A stretch of 64,000 bases of DNA from Vulcanisaeta souniana JCM 11219 (GCF_026000775.1 NZ_AP026830.1:2368149-2432148); one strand, 5' to 3'; shown: positions 35,297-44,997, numbered from the stretch's first letter. A program made the numbers and translations. The notes: generated by a model from the sequence alone, not told the origin.

Positions 35297-36292
35297 ATGA
35301 GGTTAATAAGAGTTGAAGATTCAGTTGGCCAAGTGCTTGGTTATGACACAACATATGTGGGTAGGGATGGAGCGACAGTACTGCTACCCAGGGGCCACGT
35401 AATCACTAAAGATGATGTTGAGAGACTTAGGGATTCCGGCGTTTACTTCGTGTGGGTTGAGGGTAATGAAGAGTCAAGTGACTTAATGTATGAGTGGGAA
35501 GTTTCAGAAAGGGTGGCCAGGGCCGTGGCTGGGGATAACACGTACGTTAAGCCCGCTAGGCAGGGCTCCGCTTGGATCATGTCCAGTATTAATGGTGTCC
35601 TCAGGGTGGACATTAATGGATTAGTGAAGCTAAATCTAAGCGGTAATGCCTTGCTAATAACTAAGCAGGATATGAACGGTGTCGTTAAAGATGAACTGGT
35701 GGGCATTATAGACGTTATACCACTGAGTATGCAGAGGGAAGAAGTCGAGGAACTGCTGAGGTTCGGGAACTTAATTAACGTCGTACCCTTCAGAAGGAGA
35801 AGAATTGGTGTTATAATTACTGGCACTGAGATCTACCAAGGAAGGAAGAAGGATCTTTACTACCCTATTATTAGGGCTAGGACAGATAAGTATGGTTGGG
35901 AAATAGTATTTAACACAATAGTACCTGATGATGAGGATAAGATAATGAGCGCGATGAAAGAGGCTATTAATAATGGCGCCGAGGCCTTAGTGATCACTGG
36001 CGGCATGTCCGTGGACCCAACAGATAAGACGCCGATTGCAATAAGGAGACTTGGGGCTAAGGTCATAGCGTATGGAGTGCCCATTAAGCCAACGACTATG
36101 GTCATGATAGCCCTACTCAATGAGGCGCCAATACTTGCGGTATCAGCTGGAGGAATATACTACAGCGATTATAATGCTATTGACATATTCCTACCAAGAC
36201 TCATGGCAGATCTAGTGCCCAGTAGGGAGGAAATTGCGGCAATGGGCCATGGAGGATTACTACCAAGCTATAAGCCCGAGCAAAGAACTTAG
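35297..36292 (+). CDS. Molybdopterin-binding (MoeA/CinA-like) protein
   Basis: 331 residues. C-terminal MoCF-binding domain (about 170-310): GVIITGTEIYQGRKKDLYYPII, EALVITGGMSVDPTDKTP and a Pro-rich YGVPIKPTTMVMIALL, as in MoeA/MogA. The N-terminal part is unlike full MoeA, being shorter and without the domain set of COG0303. Likely handles molybdenum or tungsten cofactor, consistent with moaA and the AOR genes in the window; metal insertion is an inference. Divergent from tatC. Confidence 0.75.
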   Translation: MRLIRVEDSVGQVLGYDTTYVGRDGATVLLPRGHVITKDDVERLRDSGVYFVWVEGNEESSDLMYEWEVSERVARAVAGDNTYVKPARQGSAWIMSSINGVLRVDINGLVKLNLSGNALLITKQDMNGVVKDELVGIIDVIPLSMQREEVEELLRFGNLINVVPFRRRRIGVIITGTEIYQGRKKDLYYPIIRARTDKYGWEIVFNTIVPDDEDKIMSAMKEAINNGAEALVITGGMSVDPTDKTPIAIRRLGAKVIAYGVPIKPTTMVMIALLNEAPILAVSAGGIYYSDYNAIDIFLPRLMADLVPSREEIAAMGHGGLLPSYKPEQRT

Positions 36293-36415
36293 TGAAGGTT
36301 ATGTGTTTTGTTTTTGATTTGTTTATATTTTGAATATTGTTTTAAGTTTATTCTATATAATATTATTAAGTCCATATGAGTAATCCTTAAAATCCCTAAA
36401 TTATATTATAGTTTA

Positions 36416-37090
36416 ATGAAATTAACAAAACTTGTTCTGGAGCACGATGATTGGTCAAGCGTTGTTCCCAGTAATGTTCAGGCACGAACCATAAAGAGCA
36501 TTCCCATTGAGAATAAAGACCTTATTATCGCATTAGTGCTGGTAAAGGCCCCTAATGCGCGTATCATTAAGGAAGCATTATATAGTATCAAGAGGAATAG
36601 GCGTGTAAAAAGCATTGAAGTACTTGATAACGTGATAACGAGAAGCTACGCTATGGCCTTACTAAGTATTTTATCAAGATACACGGATAGTATTACAGAG
36701 ACAGCGGTTAATTTATCGGCAATATTCAGTGAGCGTGTACATGATAATAAGGAATATTGGACCTTCCTAATTAATGGCAAGTCGGCAGAGACTGCCCTTA
36801 TTCAAGATTTAAAAGAAAGAGCTGAGGTGCTGGCGTATTATTCCTTTGATATCAAGGGTATGTTCAGGAATTATAGTAAATATACCCTTACTGATAATGA
36901 ACATAGAATTTTAAAGACAGCATATGAGCAGGGATATTTTGAGTGGCCTAAGAATGCAAATGCTGAGGAGATTTCAAAGTCCCTTAATATAAGTAAGGTT
37001 ACCTTCATTCAAGAATTAAGGAGGGCGCTTCGTAAATTGGTTTTAAAAGAATTAGATTTTGACAACGTTGATTTTATGGGATTTTATTGA
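36416..37090 (+). CDS. Bat-type HTH regulator (copy 1)
   Basis: 224 residues. C-terminal HTH_10 domain at about 155-215: YTLTDNEHRILKTAYEQGYFEWP, NAEEISKSLNISKVTFIQELRRALRKL, the hallmark of haloarchaeal Bat-like regulators. The N-terminal part is probably a ligand or partner-binding domain with no recognised family. Located at the left end of the sugar island and convergent with the Gfo/Idh gene (39-bp overlap). A related regulator lies at 52429. Confidence 0.8.
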   Translation: MKLTKLVLEHDDWSSVVPSNVQARTIKSIPIENKDLIIALVLVKAPNARIIKEALYSIKRNRRVKSIEVLDNVITRSYAMALLSILSRYTDSITETAVNLSAIFSERVHDNKEYWTFLINGKSAETALIQDLKERAEVLAYYSFDIKGMFRNYSKYTLTDNEHRILKTAYEQGYFEWPKNANAEEISKSLNISKVTFIQELRRALRKLVLKELDFDNVDFMGFY

Positions 37091-38032
37091 TTCAAGTATT
37101 CTGAAGGTCCTAATAGCATCCTCCATGGTAGATAAAGGAGGTCTTTTGTTAACGATTGTCTCATCTATGAAGTATGATACTATGTTGAAGAAGCTTTCCT
37201 GGAAGTCTATGGTTCTTGATTGATAGTAACTCGCGCTCTGTGAATATGTTAATGACTCCATGGAATTGAACGTAAATACCCCCTTTTCGAAAAATACCTT
37301 AACCATCCAGGTCCAGGAGGTTGGGGTTAAATCATCGCAACACCAACCACTTAGTATATGACCTACGACACCATTCTTAAACTTAAGAATTGCTATTGCT
37401 AGATCATCAATATTCTTATGTTCCTTATATGATACATTATCTAGGTAACCCGCCACGTACTCCACATCATTGAATAAAAACAGCAATGAATATACTAGGT
37501 GATATGCCTGTGTTATTAACGTACCATGATATTTCCTGGCATTCTCCTCAGATATCTTATGAAATACACTTGCAAACGCATAAAGCGGTTTCCCTAAATT
37601 ACCGCGTGTAATGATATCCTTAAGCCTCATTATTTGCGGAGTATAGATGTAATTATGCACGGGCATACATATTACATTATTTTCCTTGCATGTCTTTGCC
37701 ATGAGTTCTACGTCCGGTACTGTTAATGCAGGTGGTTTCTCCACCAACACATGCTTACCAGACTTTGCGGCTTCTATGGTCTGCGGTAAATGATCTTCAT
37801 CTCTACTTGCAATTATTACAGCATCAACATCATTATCCTTACATAATTCTTCATATGATGAGTAGGCCTTGACACCGTACATTTTCGCAATTTCTTTTGC
37901 TCTTTCAAGTGAATGAGAGAAAACTCCAACTAGTTTACCATGCTTAGACCCTAGGATACCCTGTATATGTAACTTTGATATTTCACCCAGACCTGATACG
38001 GCAACGCCGACTGTTCTCTCCATTTCACTCAC
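37052..38032 (-). CDS. Gfo/Idh/MocA-family sugar oxidoreductase
   Basis: 326 residues. Rossmann fold GVAVSGLGEISKLHIQGI, DAVIIASRDEDHLPQ, the catalytic EKPPALTV motif with Lys, and PVHNYIYTPQIMRLKDII in the C-terminal domain. Family enzymes oxidise sugars, inositol or sugar acids with NAD(P); a xylose, arabinose or uronate-type dehydrogenase is plausible in this island. Its start overlaps the solute-binding-like gene by 8 bp, so they form one transcript. Confidence 0.82.
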   Translation of the reverse strand: MSEMERTVGVAVSGLGEISKLHIQGILGSKHGKLVGVFSHSLERAKEIAKMYGVKAYSSYEELCKDNDVDAVIIASRDEDHLPQTIEAAKSGKHVLVEKPPALTVPDVELMAKTCKENNVICMPVHNYIYTPQIMRLKDIITRGNLGKPLYAFASVFHKISEENARKYHGTLITQAYHLVYSLLFLFNDVEYVAGYLDNVSYKEHKNIDDLAIAILKFKNGVVGHILSGWCCDDLTPTSWTWMVKVFFEKGVFTFNSMESLTYSQSASYYQSRTIDFQESFFNIVSYFIDETIVNKRPPLSTMEDAIRTFRILESIKSHKINVVKI

Positions 38033-39230
38033 CTAGCTCGGCCTGGAATTTTTCCAGATGCTTAACTTTTTCATACGCATTTTTCAATGCCTCCTCGGCC
38101 TTGATTTCGCCTCTTACGGCCTTATTCAATATGGGCCATATATTTTCCGTAAATTCCCTCCATTTAACTACCTTAACAGGTAAGTAGGCCTCCTCAATTA
38201 TTTTCCTGTAGACGCTTAATCTATGATTTTCAAAATAATTATCCTTAGAACTATCCAGGAGCATTGCAAATACGCTTGTTCTTGCCGGTAAAAAGCCCTG
38301 CGACTTGCTTTCAAAGTATTGATTTTCTGTAGACACCATGAATAAAACAAAAGTCGTGGCCAATCCCTTCCTCTTGCTCCACCTAATTACGCTTAATCCA
38401 TGAGAACCACCATAAACCCATAAACCGCCTTTTCCCTGGGGAGGCAAGGCAATACTAAAGTCATCCCATATACTTGATTGCCTTGGGTCTCTAAATACAT
38501 AGTCCCAACCAGGCCAATCAAGAACCATAACCACCTCACCAGTTTTAAATGCCTGACTTACATCATCATAGAAGAAGTCAGGTGTACGCGGGTGGGTTAT
38601 TTTATACTTTACATGTAAATCAGCAAGAAATTGAAGAGCTTCTATACCTTCCTGTGAATAAAACGCAAAATGCTCGCCATCAATTAACTTACCACCAAAT
38701 GAATGTAGAATTTCCATAAACCGACCAACTAATGCATGTCCGCGGGCAGCGAAGGTGTACGGGTACATATCAATTTTATTTTCCTTGATCTTAATAGCCA
38801 CCTGCAAGAGCTCATCCCATGTCTTAGGTGGTTCTTCACCTATTTTATTAAATACTGATGTACGGTAATGAAGTGAAGACACATCAATAAATCTTGGTGC
38901 TATAAGTACCTCCCCCTTAACCGTCACAGCTTTCTTGAGCGGGCCAGGTAAATCGTTCAGCATTATCTTCGTGCTTTCTGGGTCTGTTTCCGTAAGATCT
39001 AAATAAAGATGTTTATAGGACCTAAGGAAACTAGTGTGGGAAGAAATAACATCAACATCTTCACCGCCATTAAGGTTATCCTTAAACGCATTAAGTTCTG
39101 GATGTGAAAATTCATGTAAAATATTTACCTTTATTGAGTATTTACGTTCAAAATCAGGTATTTTGCTGTATAGCACTTCATATGGTTCAAAGCCCTTGCC
39201 GCCTATTAAAACGGCATTGAGTACATCCAT
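38025..39230 (-). CDS. ABC sugar-binding-protein homologue without signal peptide
   Basis: 401 residues, cluster-1 extracellular solute-binding fold (UgpB/MalE type): PKTWDELLQVAIKIKENKID, FAARGHALVGRFMEILHSFGGKLIDGE, VVMVLDWPGWDYVF, GGSHGLSVIRWSKRKGLATTFVLFM. The N-terminus begins directly with the first strand (MDVLNAVLIGGKGF) and has no hydrophobic leader, and TTTAAATAT about 25 bp upstream of the ATG makes a longer start unlikely. It therefore seems cytoplasmic. No matching MalFG permeases lie nearby; the neighbouring importer is of the ribose type. Confidence 0.75.
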   Translation of the reverse strand: MDVLNAVLIGGKGFEPYEVLYSKIPDFERKYSIKVNILHEFSHPELNAFKDNLNGGEDVDVISSHTSFLRSYKHLYLDLTETDPESTKIMLNDLPGPLKKAVTVKGEVLIAPRFIDVSSLHYRTSVFNKIGEEPPKTWDELLQVAIKIKENKIDMYPYTFAARGHALVGRFMEILHSFGGKLIDGEHFAFYSQEGIEALQFLADLHVKYKITHPRTPDFFYDDVSQAFKTGEVVMVLDWPGWDYVFRDPRQSSIWDDFSIALPPQGKGGLWVYGGSHGLSVIRWSKRKGLATTFVLFMVSTENQYFESKSQGFLPARTSVFAMLLDSSKDNYFENHRLSVYRKIIEEAYLPVKVVKWREFTENIWPILNKAVRGEIKAEEALKNAYEKVKHLEKFQAELGE

Positions 39231-39327
39231 TAGTATTAAAAGTCCTGGATCATATTTAAACTATAATCCTAACCCTGTTTGAATTCAAGGAGGAATTTTA
39301 AATTTTAAATTTTGTTATACTATTCGA

Positions 39328-40569
39328 TCAGTGGAAGCCTGTTGCAACAAATGATTGGTCTGAGCCAGCGGGTACTGGCCATGGTGAATTCAGTCCAGGC
39401 GGTGCTGGTACTAATCCCGTCTTCTCCATGCAATCGTAAGCATAGTATGATGGTGCCTGTATTGCAGGATTCTGCGGCGTGAGCTGCTGAGCAAGTAATA
39501 ATAGGTATATTGGTGGTGGTGCTATGTGATCGAGAATCATGGAATACGTAGCATTGCATGAAACCACAGTGTATGTTGGTGAGAATATAGTGGCGTTAGC
39601 AGGTAGGTTTAATTGCCCTGTATATATGTAGAAGCCAGCCCAAGTTGCCCAATAGCCCATGGTAAATGGTACTTGCTGTATCGTCATTATCACTGTACCA
39701 TTTTGAATTAACTGAAGCCATGTCGGTAATTGTGCATCGAAACCAAGTATGTAAATGCCTCCTTGACCTATCTTATATCCAGCAGCCTCTAGTGCCTCCA
39801 CATTTGCTATGGCCGTTAATAAATTAGCATCTAGATATGCAGTAACTGACGTACCGTATTTAGGCACTACCTCACTTATTGTTGCATAGGCCTGTGCCTG
39901 ATCATCCTGGTTTGCCTGTATTACCCCTAGTATTTGCGCAGTACCGTTTTGTACCAACGGCTGAAGTACTTGTTCAAAGCCCTCCGTTCTTAATGCTAAA
40001 GTCTCCACACCCGGTAGTCCAGTTACTAATACAAACTTCCATGGAGTGGGTACATTCTGCTCACGGAGGTACCCCAGGAATGATAGCAATTCCTTCTCGG
40101 CCGCTATTTCATTATTGGTTCCAATGTACAGATTTCTAGCGGCCTGGTTTGGCACGTCTCTGTCAACCAAAATTACGATTATGCCCTCCTGGCGAAGCTT
40201 AAGAAGCTCGCCCTGTACAGCATCAGAGACAGTACCTATTACAATTATATTGGGATGCAGTGACGCAGCCTCCTCTAATTGGGATATTTGTTGACTCACG
40301 GTTGTTGCGTCAAACTCCTCATAATTCACAGTATAACCTAGCGATCTAAGCTGTGAAACTGCAGTTTGTATACCTTGAGTTATTAGGTTGTACCAGAAGT
40401 TCGCTGGGGCTGGGTTAAAGAAGAAAATGGTGATTGTCTTATTACTGGCGGGGGGTGCTGTAACGGTCACAACCGTTTTAGATGAATGCACCATGGCTAA
40501 GTAGCCAGCAACTGCAGCCAATACTATCACTATTACTATTAACCCTATGGATAAGGTTTTCCAGTTCAT
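39328..40569 (-). CDS. Ribose-type ABC transporter substrate-binding protein
   Basis: 413 residues. N-terminal membrane anchor/signal (about 6-26, SIGLIVIVIVLAAVAGYLAM) and a linker rich in Val/Thr, then a periplasmic-binding fold of the RbsB/XylF class: FFFNPAPANFWYNLITQGIQTA, IIVIGTVSDAVQGELLKLRQEGIIVILVDRDVPN, NLYIGTNNEIAAEKELL. No lipobox Cys, so anchored by the uncleaved helix or released. Divergent from the ATPase gene; binds a mono- or oligosaccharide for import. Confidence 0.87.
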   Translation of the reverse strand: MNWKTLSIGLIVIVIVLAAVAGYLAMVHSSKTVVTVTAPPASNKTITIFFFNPAPANFWYNLITQGIQTAVSQLRSLGYTVNYEEFDATTVSQQISQLEEAASLHPNIIVIGTVSDAVQGELLKLRQEGIIVILVDRDVPNQAARNLYIGTNNEIAAEKELLSFLGYLREQNVPTPWKFVLVTGLPGVETLALRTEGFEQVLQPLVQNGTAQILGVIQANQDDQAQAYATISEVVPKYGTSVTAYLDANLLTAIANVEALEAAGYKIGQGGIYILGFDAQLPTWLQLIQNGTVIMTIQQVPFTMGYWATWAGFYIYTGQLNLPANATIFSPTYTVVSCNATYSMILDHIAPPPIYLLLLAQQLTPQNPAIQAPSYYAYDCMEKTGLVPAPPGLNSPWPVPAGSDQSFVATGFH

Positions 40570-40590
40570 ACCATTATGCTTGTTGCTTAT

Positions 40591-40653
40591 GTTCTTTATA
40601 AATATAAATCCTAACTAGGTTTTATTAAAATCTTGAGGAGGGAATATTTATAA
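40591..40653. promoter_or_regulatory. Divergent promoter of the ribose-type ABC operon with mirrored TATA boxes
   Basis: TTCTTTATAAATAT (40592-40605) and ATATTTATAAGAAA (40644-40657) form an imperfect inverted pair, each acting as TATA box for one direction: minus for the binding protein, plus for the ATPase. Between them lies the dyad CCTAACTAGG (40610-40619), repeated near 42279, a likely operator. Confidence 0.5.
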
Positions 40654-40675
40654 GAAATTAAATGTACTATTTCGA

Positions 40676-42283
40676 ATGATGCCTACTAATGCTAATAACG
40701 AGGACAATGTATTGTTACTGGCCGAAAACATAACAAAGAGGTTTCCTGGTACTGTAGCTCTGGATAACGTAACCTTCGATTTAAAGTACGGAGAGGTACA
40801 TGGACTCCTCGGTCAAAACGGCGCTGGCAAATCAACCTTGCTAAAAATATTATACGGCTATTATAGACCTGATGGCGGTAGGATGGTAATTCAGGGAAGG
40901 GAGGTGAGGTTTCATAATACAGCGGATGCGCGTAAACATGGAATAATATTAGTTAATCAGGAAATTACGTTAATGCCCCACCTTACTGTATATGAGAACA
41001 TTGCCCTATTGGGGTTCCTATGGGGAAGGGCATTTTCCAATTTTAATAAAAATGAAACTAGGTCCAAAATTAAAGATTTAATGGGTAAATATGGTATTGA
41101 ATTAAATCCTGATTTGAAAGTACGTGAGTTAAATGCGGCAAGTAAAATGCTTGTTCAGATACTAGCGGCATTAAGCATGAATGCCAAAGTAATACTCTTT
41201 GATGAACCAACAAGCCCCATGTCGCTCCGAGAGACCGAGCAAATACTTGACGTAATTAGAACGCTTAAAAAGAATGGAATAAGTATTACATTCGTAACAC
41301 ATAAGATCCAGGAGGCCATTGAGATTTGCGATAGAATTACAGTACTAAGAAATGGTAAAGCTATTGGTACCGTAAATAGCTCCAATGTAACCGAAAAGGA
41401 ATTGGCAGAGATGATGTTAGGTACAGAGCTTAAGGAGTTTTACTCCGTTAAGGAGGGCTGGGTAAATAAGGTAGTAGAAATGAAAAATGCTCCAAAAGTC
41501 CCTCTTATTGAACTCCATGATGTATATACAATTCCTATAAAGCTTACTGATGTGCCATTAAGGGGTGTTAACCTGAGGATTTATGATGGAGAGGTAGTTG
41601 CGGTATTTGGTCTAATTGGTGCTGGTAAATCAGAACTTGGTAGGTTATTGGTAGGCCTAGGAAAGACCAGCAAAGGAAGGATTCTATATTATGGAAAGCC
41701 CATTAAAATTAAATCACCCACCCATGCGCTAGAAAAGTATAAGATAGCTTATTTACCTGAGGATAGAAAAACCGATGGAATAATACCGCATTATTCAGTG
41801 GCGTCAAATATATCAGTATCAGCCTTGTCCGTGATATCAAGGATCAAGTTTTTACTGGATTTGAGAAAGGAACATGATCTGGCTACTACGATGATAAGGT
41901 CATTTAATATAAGGACCGCATCACCCTATGTTAAGATTACCTCGTTAAGTGGCGGAAATCAGCAAAAGGCACTTGTCGCCAGGGGACTGGCAAGCAAAGC
42001 TAAATTACTTATAATTGATGAACCCACAGTTGGCGTTGATATAGGGGCAAAGATAGAAATAAGGAAAACCATTTATAAATTGTCTAAGGAAGATAACGTA
42101 TCAGTATTAGTATTAACTAGTGATCTTGATGAGGCATTGGGTATGGCCGATAGACTGTACTTCATGCATGAAGGTAAAATAATAAGGGAATACGTAATTA
42201 AGCCAGATAATGTTGAGGATGTACGTAAGAAAGTAATAGAAGACTTAGCCCAAGCATCCACATATGGTGCCCAATTAACCTAG
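40676..42283 (+). CDS. Ribose/xylose-type ABC transporter ATPase (two nucleotide-binding domains)
   Basis: 535 residues, RbsA/XylG/MglA layout. NBD1: GLLGQNGAGKSTLLKIL, VNQEITLMPHLTVYENI, LFDEPTSPMSL with the signature loop reduced to ELNAASKMLVQI. NBD2: VFGLIGAGKSELGRLL, LSGGNQQKALVARGLASKAKLLIIDEPTVGVD. Each half contributes one complete site as usual in this class. The permease follows after 42 bp. Confidence 0.93.
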   Translation: MMPTNANNEDNVLLLAENITKRFPGTVALDNVTFDLKYGEVHGLLGQNGAGKSTLLKILYGYYRPDGGRMVIQGREVRFHNTADARKHGIILVNQEITLMPHLTVYENIALLGFLWGRAFSNFNKNETRSKIKDLMGKYGIELNPDLKVRELNAASKMLVQILAALSMNAKVILFDEPTSPMSLRETEQILDVIRTLKKNGISITFVTHKIQEAIEICDRITVLRNGKAIGTVNSSNVTEKELAEMMLGTELKEFYSVKEGWVNKVVEMKNAPKVPLIELHDVYTIPIKLTDVPLRGVNLRIYDGEVVAVFGLIGAGKSELGRLLVGLGKTSKGRILYYGKPIKIKSPTHALEKYKIAYLPEDRKTDGIIPHYSVASNISVSALSVISRIKFLLDLRKEHDLATTMIRSFNIRTASPYVKITSLSGGNQQKALVARGLASKAKLLIIDEPTVGVDIGAKIEIRKTIYKLSKEDNVSVLVLTSDLDEALGMADRLYFMHEGKIIREYVIKPDNVEDVRKKVIEDLAQASTYGAQLT

Positions 42284-42288
42284 TTAGG
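42279..42288. promoter_or_regulatory. CCTAGTTAGG dyad ahead of the permease gene
   Basis: The same 10-bp dyad as at 40610-40619 (there on the opposite strand), with flanks AA...GAATTTA matching AA...GATTTA. It overlaps the ATPase stop codon and sits immediately upstream of the TATA-like CTTAAAAATA (42295-42304), as the other copy does for the binding-protein promoter. Confidence 0.35.
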
Positions 42289-42325
42289 AATTTACCTTAA
42301 AAATAAAATTAATATTAATTATGCG

Positions 42326-43345
42326 ATGAGTTCAAGCGATGGCAAGTCAGAAACCGTTGCTGTTGAGAAAAAGAAATCACAACGTAGTGTCTTAAGGAGA
42401 TTTTTAGACTTTTATAACCAGCAGGAAATTGCAAGACCTCTTATTCCCTTTATAATAATACTGGTGGCATCAATTGCCTTATCGCCACAGTATTTCTTAT
42501 CTCCATCCAACCTTAAGGTGGTACTATTTCAATCAGCGCCAATAGCTTTACTGGCCCTTGGTGAGGGCATGGTTATAATAATGGGAAGTATAGACTTGAC
42601 TCCTGGTTCGGTGTCAGGGCTCTCTGCATTGGTAACGGGACTTGTTACATTATCCACTGGAAATATTACATTAGCAATAACTATAGCAATACTTGCTGGA
42701 CTCGCCGTAGGCGCTATAAATGGACTTTTAGTTAGTAAGTTTAAGGTCTATTCATTCATAGCAACACTTGCCGGGCTTGAAATATGGAGGGCTGTGGATT
42801 TAACAATAACAGGAGGGTCACCCATATATGGACTTACACAATATAGTTTTTTAATGAATGATTTTCATACATTTATACCTCTTGTTTTCATAGTAGCATT
42901 GGCAATTACCTTGGTATTTTGGTACTTATTAACAAGGACCACATGGGGACGCATAATATACGGTATTGGTAGTAACGAGGAGGCCGTTCGATTAGCAGGT
43001 ACCCATGCTGACCTAGCGAAATTCCTTGCGTTTACAATAGCCGGTTCGCTCTATGGATTAGCAGGGGTTATGTTGGTGGCTACTGGAGGTTATGTTGTTG
43101 ATCCCTGGACCGCCTATGGATATGAATTATATGCCATAGCTGCCGCTGTTTTGGGGGGCATTGCATTGACTGGAGGTACTGGGCATCCAATAGGTCCATT
43201 CTTTGGTGCATTAATATTAACAATATTAACTGATATATTGATTATAATGGGGATAACTCAATATACAATACAGGAAATTATTATAGGGATAATCTTAATA
43301 GCAGCAGCACCTGCATTAACCAGAGGATTAAGGTGGGTGAAGTAA
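42326..43345 (+). CDS. Ribose-type ABC transporter permease
   Basis: 339 residues, about nine membrane helices, RbsC/XylH family. Signature motifs: LALGEGMVIIMGSIDLTPGSVSGLSALVTG, NGLLVSKFKVYSFIATLAGL, WGRIIYGIGSNEEAVRLAGTHADLAKFLAFTIAGSLYGLAG and AVLGGIALTGGTGHPIGPFFG. A single permease probably forms a homodimer. An epimerase/dehydrogenase gene begins 3 bp after the stop. Confidence 0.92.
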   Translation: MSSSDGKSETVAVEKKKSQRSVLRRFLDFYNQQEIARPLIPFIIILVASIALSPQYFLSPSNLKVVLFQSAPIALLALGEGMVIIMGSIDLTPGSVSGLSALVTGLVTLSTGNITLAITIAILAGLAVGAINGLLVSKFKVYSFIATLAGLEIWRAVDLTITGGSPIYGLTQYSFLMNDFHTFIPLVFIVALAITLVFWYLLTRTTWGRIIYGIGSNEEAVRLAGTHADLAKFLAFTIAGSLYGLAGVMLVATGGYVVDPWTAYGYELYAIAAAVLGGIALTGGTGHPIGPFFGALILTILTDILIIMGITQYTIQEIIIGIILIAAAPALTRGLRWVK

Positions 43346-43347
43346 GC

Positions 43348-44328
43348 ATGTCCGTATTAGTTACAGGTGCAAGTGGGCAAATTGGTAGATTTGTAATTGA
43401 TGAGTTGCTTTCACGTGGTTATGACGTGGTTGCATTTGACGTGCGGTTTGACCCATACCTAGTAAGTAAATCAAAAAGTAATGATAAGCTCAAGCTTGTT
43501 TCCGGAGACATAACTGATATTGAGGAAGTATTAAATGCAGTTAAGAAATATAATACTAAGAGGATAATACATCTAGCGGCCCTTGTTTTATTTGAGTCAC
43601 GAATAAGGCCCTTGAAGGCCATTAAAGTAAATATATTGGGCGCATTAAATATGTTTGAGGTAGCTAGATTAATGGATTTGGAACGAGTCGTTTATGCAAG
43701 CTCTGAGGCAGTTCTTGGTTCCCCAAGCGATTATAGTCTGAAGGTAGTTAATGAAGATGTCCATCCATTGACCCCGCCTGAACCATATTCAATAACTAAG
43801 TTTGTGGATGAATCATTTGGTGTATTTTACAGGGATGTGTATAATGTGGATGTTGTTGGCGCAAGGCTTACATCTGTATGGGGTCCTGGACGCTATACTG
43901 GTTATACCGGTCAATTCAATAATTTCCTCAGGGAATTAATACTGAAGGGTTCCGCCAAGGTGCCTGAGGACTTTGCATATACGGAGGCAAAACTTAGATG
44001 GTTATATGTACGAGATGGCGCCAGGGCATTCGCGCATGTAGCTTTAGTTGATAAGGCCAAGGTAAGAAGATCGATTTATAACATAGGCAGTGGAAGTTCA
44101 TGGAATGTAATCAATATGTTAAATGTAATCAAGGAAGTATTGCCTAATGCAAAGGTTGATTTTACACCATTAAGTAAACCCACGGAGAACTCTTCAAAGA
44201 TACCAGGGCCGGCTGGACTTGATGTTGACTGTTCAAGATTATACAATGAATTAGGCTTTGAAGAAAAATATGGACTCAAAGGTGGTCTTCTGGATATGAT
44301 AAATTATGTAATGAATTATGAAAAATAA
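43348..44328 (+). CDS. NAD-dependent epimerase/dehydratase family protein
   Basis: 326 residues from the ATG at 43348, 2 bp after the permease stop; an in-frame GTG at 43333 would overlap the permease. Extended SDR: VTGASGQIGRFV, DVRFDP, the YASSEAV strand and catalytic YSITK. The family includes UDP-galactose 4-epimerase and uronate dehydrogenase; no nucleotide-sugar context is seen, whereas sugar-acid genes surround it, so oxidation of a free sugar or uronate is preferred (inference). Confidence 0.78.
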   Translation: MSVLVTGASGQIGRFVIDELLSRGYDVVAFDVRFDPYLVSKSKSNDKLKLVSGDITDIEEVLNAVKKYNTKRIIHLAALVLFESRIRPLKAIKVNILGALNMFEVARLMDLERVVYASSEAVLGSPSDYSLKVVNEDVHPLTPPEPYSITKFVDESFGVFYRDVYNVDVVGARLTSVWGPGRYTGYTGQFNNFLRELILKGSAKVPEDFAYTEAKLRWLYVRDGARAFAHVALVDKAKVRRSIYNIGSGSSWNVINMLNVIKEVLPNAKVDFTPLSKPTENSSKIPGPAGLDVDCSRLYNELGFEEKYGLKGGLLDMINYVMNYEK

Positions 44329-44451
44329 TAAATATTTTTAAATTAAAATGACTCAATATATCATGCTTTTATTATAGTTAATCAGATAATGCTTATCAAT
44401 AGCAACAAATTACATACCTTCTTTACCGCTAAATATCTTTTTAATAAGCTT

Positions 44452-44636
44452 CATTACTAATCTCTCTCGGAACGTCTCTGCATCTAATCGATCATACTAG
44501 GTTTAATAACTCGTTAAATCAATACGGTAATGCGGAAAACCTGAAGAGATATTGCATTAGGGGCATTGCCATAATTGATCTTGTGCTTGATGAAAATATC
44601 CAGAAGCAACTCATTGGAAAGCACTATGTTGAGTAA
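44452..44636 (+). other. Open frame without start codon, possible gene remnant
   Basis: An open frame ends at TAA 44634-44636 and reads through DHTRFNNSLNQYGNAENLKR and RGIAIIDLVLDENIQKQLIG. The composition looks protein-like but I find no start codon and no family. It overlaps the start of the PaREP1 relic by 11 bp, as coupled genes would. Nothing else is seen in 44329-44451. Confidence 0.2.
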
Positions 44637-44997
44637 TGAACTTGCCAGGAAGTACATGACCAAGACCAAGGAGTATGTGGGTAAGGGTAACGCTGTACAA
44701 GCGTCGGAGAAGGCAGACAAGGCACTGAGGAAGTCGTGAAGGCACTAGCGCTAAAAAACGCAACTACTTGAGTACCAGGAGGTAATTAAGAAAGCAGGTG
44801 ATGCACACATAAATTAGGCACTGCCGTAATAAGTTACTAAGGGCATCAGGCAACTGGGTATTTAACAGATGGAACGGTGCATATATTCTCCATGTTTGGA
44901 TTTTCATGAGACCGAATTGACCGTAGACGAAATAGTTAGTTATATGGATTAGGTTGAGAGAATTGTTAAGGATACTGAGAGAAAACTGACGCATTAA
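44626..44997 (+). pseudogene. PaREP1-family pseudogene
   Basis: Reading frames in sequence give MLSNELARKYMTKTKEYVGK, ASEKADKALRKS*, EVVKALAL, EYQEVIKKAGDAH, RASGNWVFNRWNGAYILHVW, FHETELTVDEIVSYMD* and VERIVKDTERK. Joined, these follow the PaREP1 family plan (SELARKYI.KAEEYVEKGDAVQASEKAYKAAEE, ...YLLHVWGFHEAKL...). At least four frameshifts or stops separate the pieces, so the gene is dead. PaREP1 proteins are expanded in Thermoproteales; function unknown. Confidence 0.7.
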
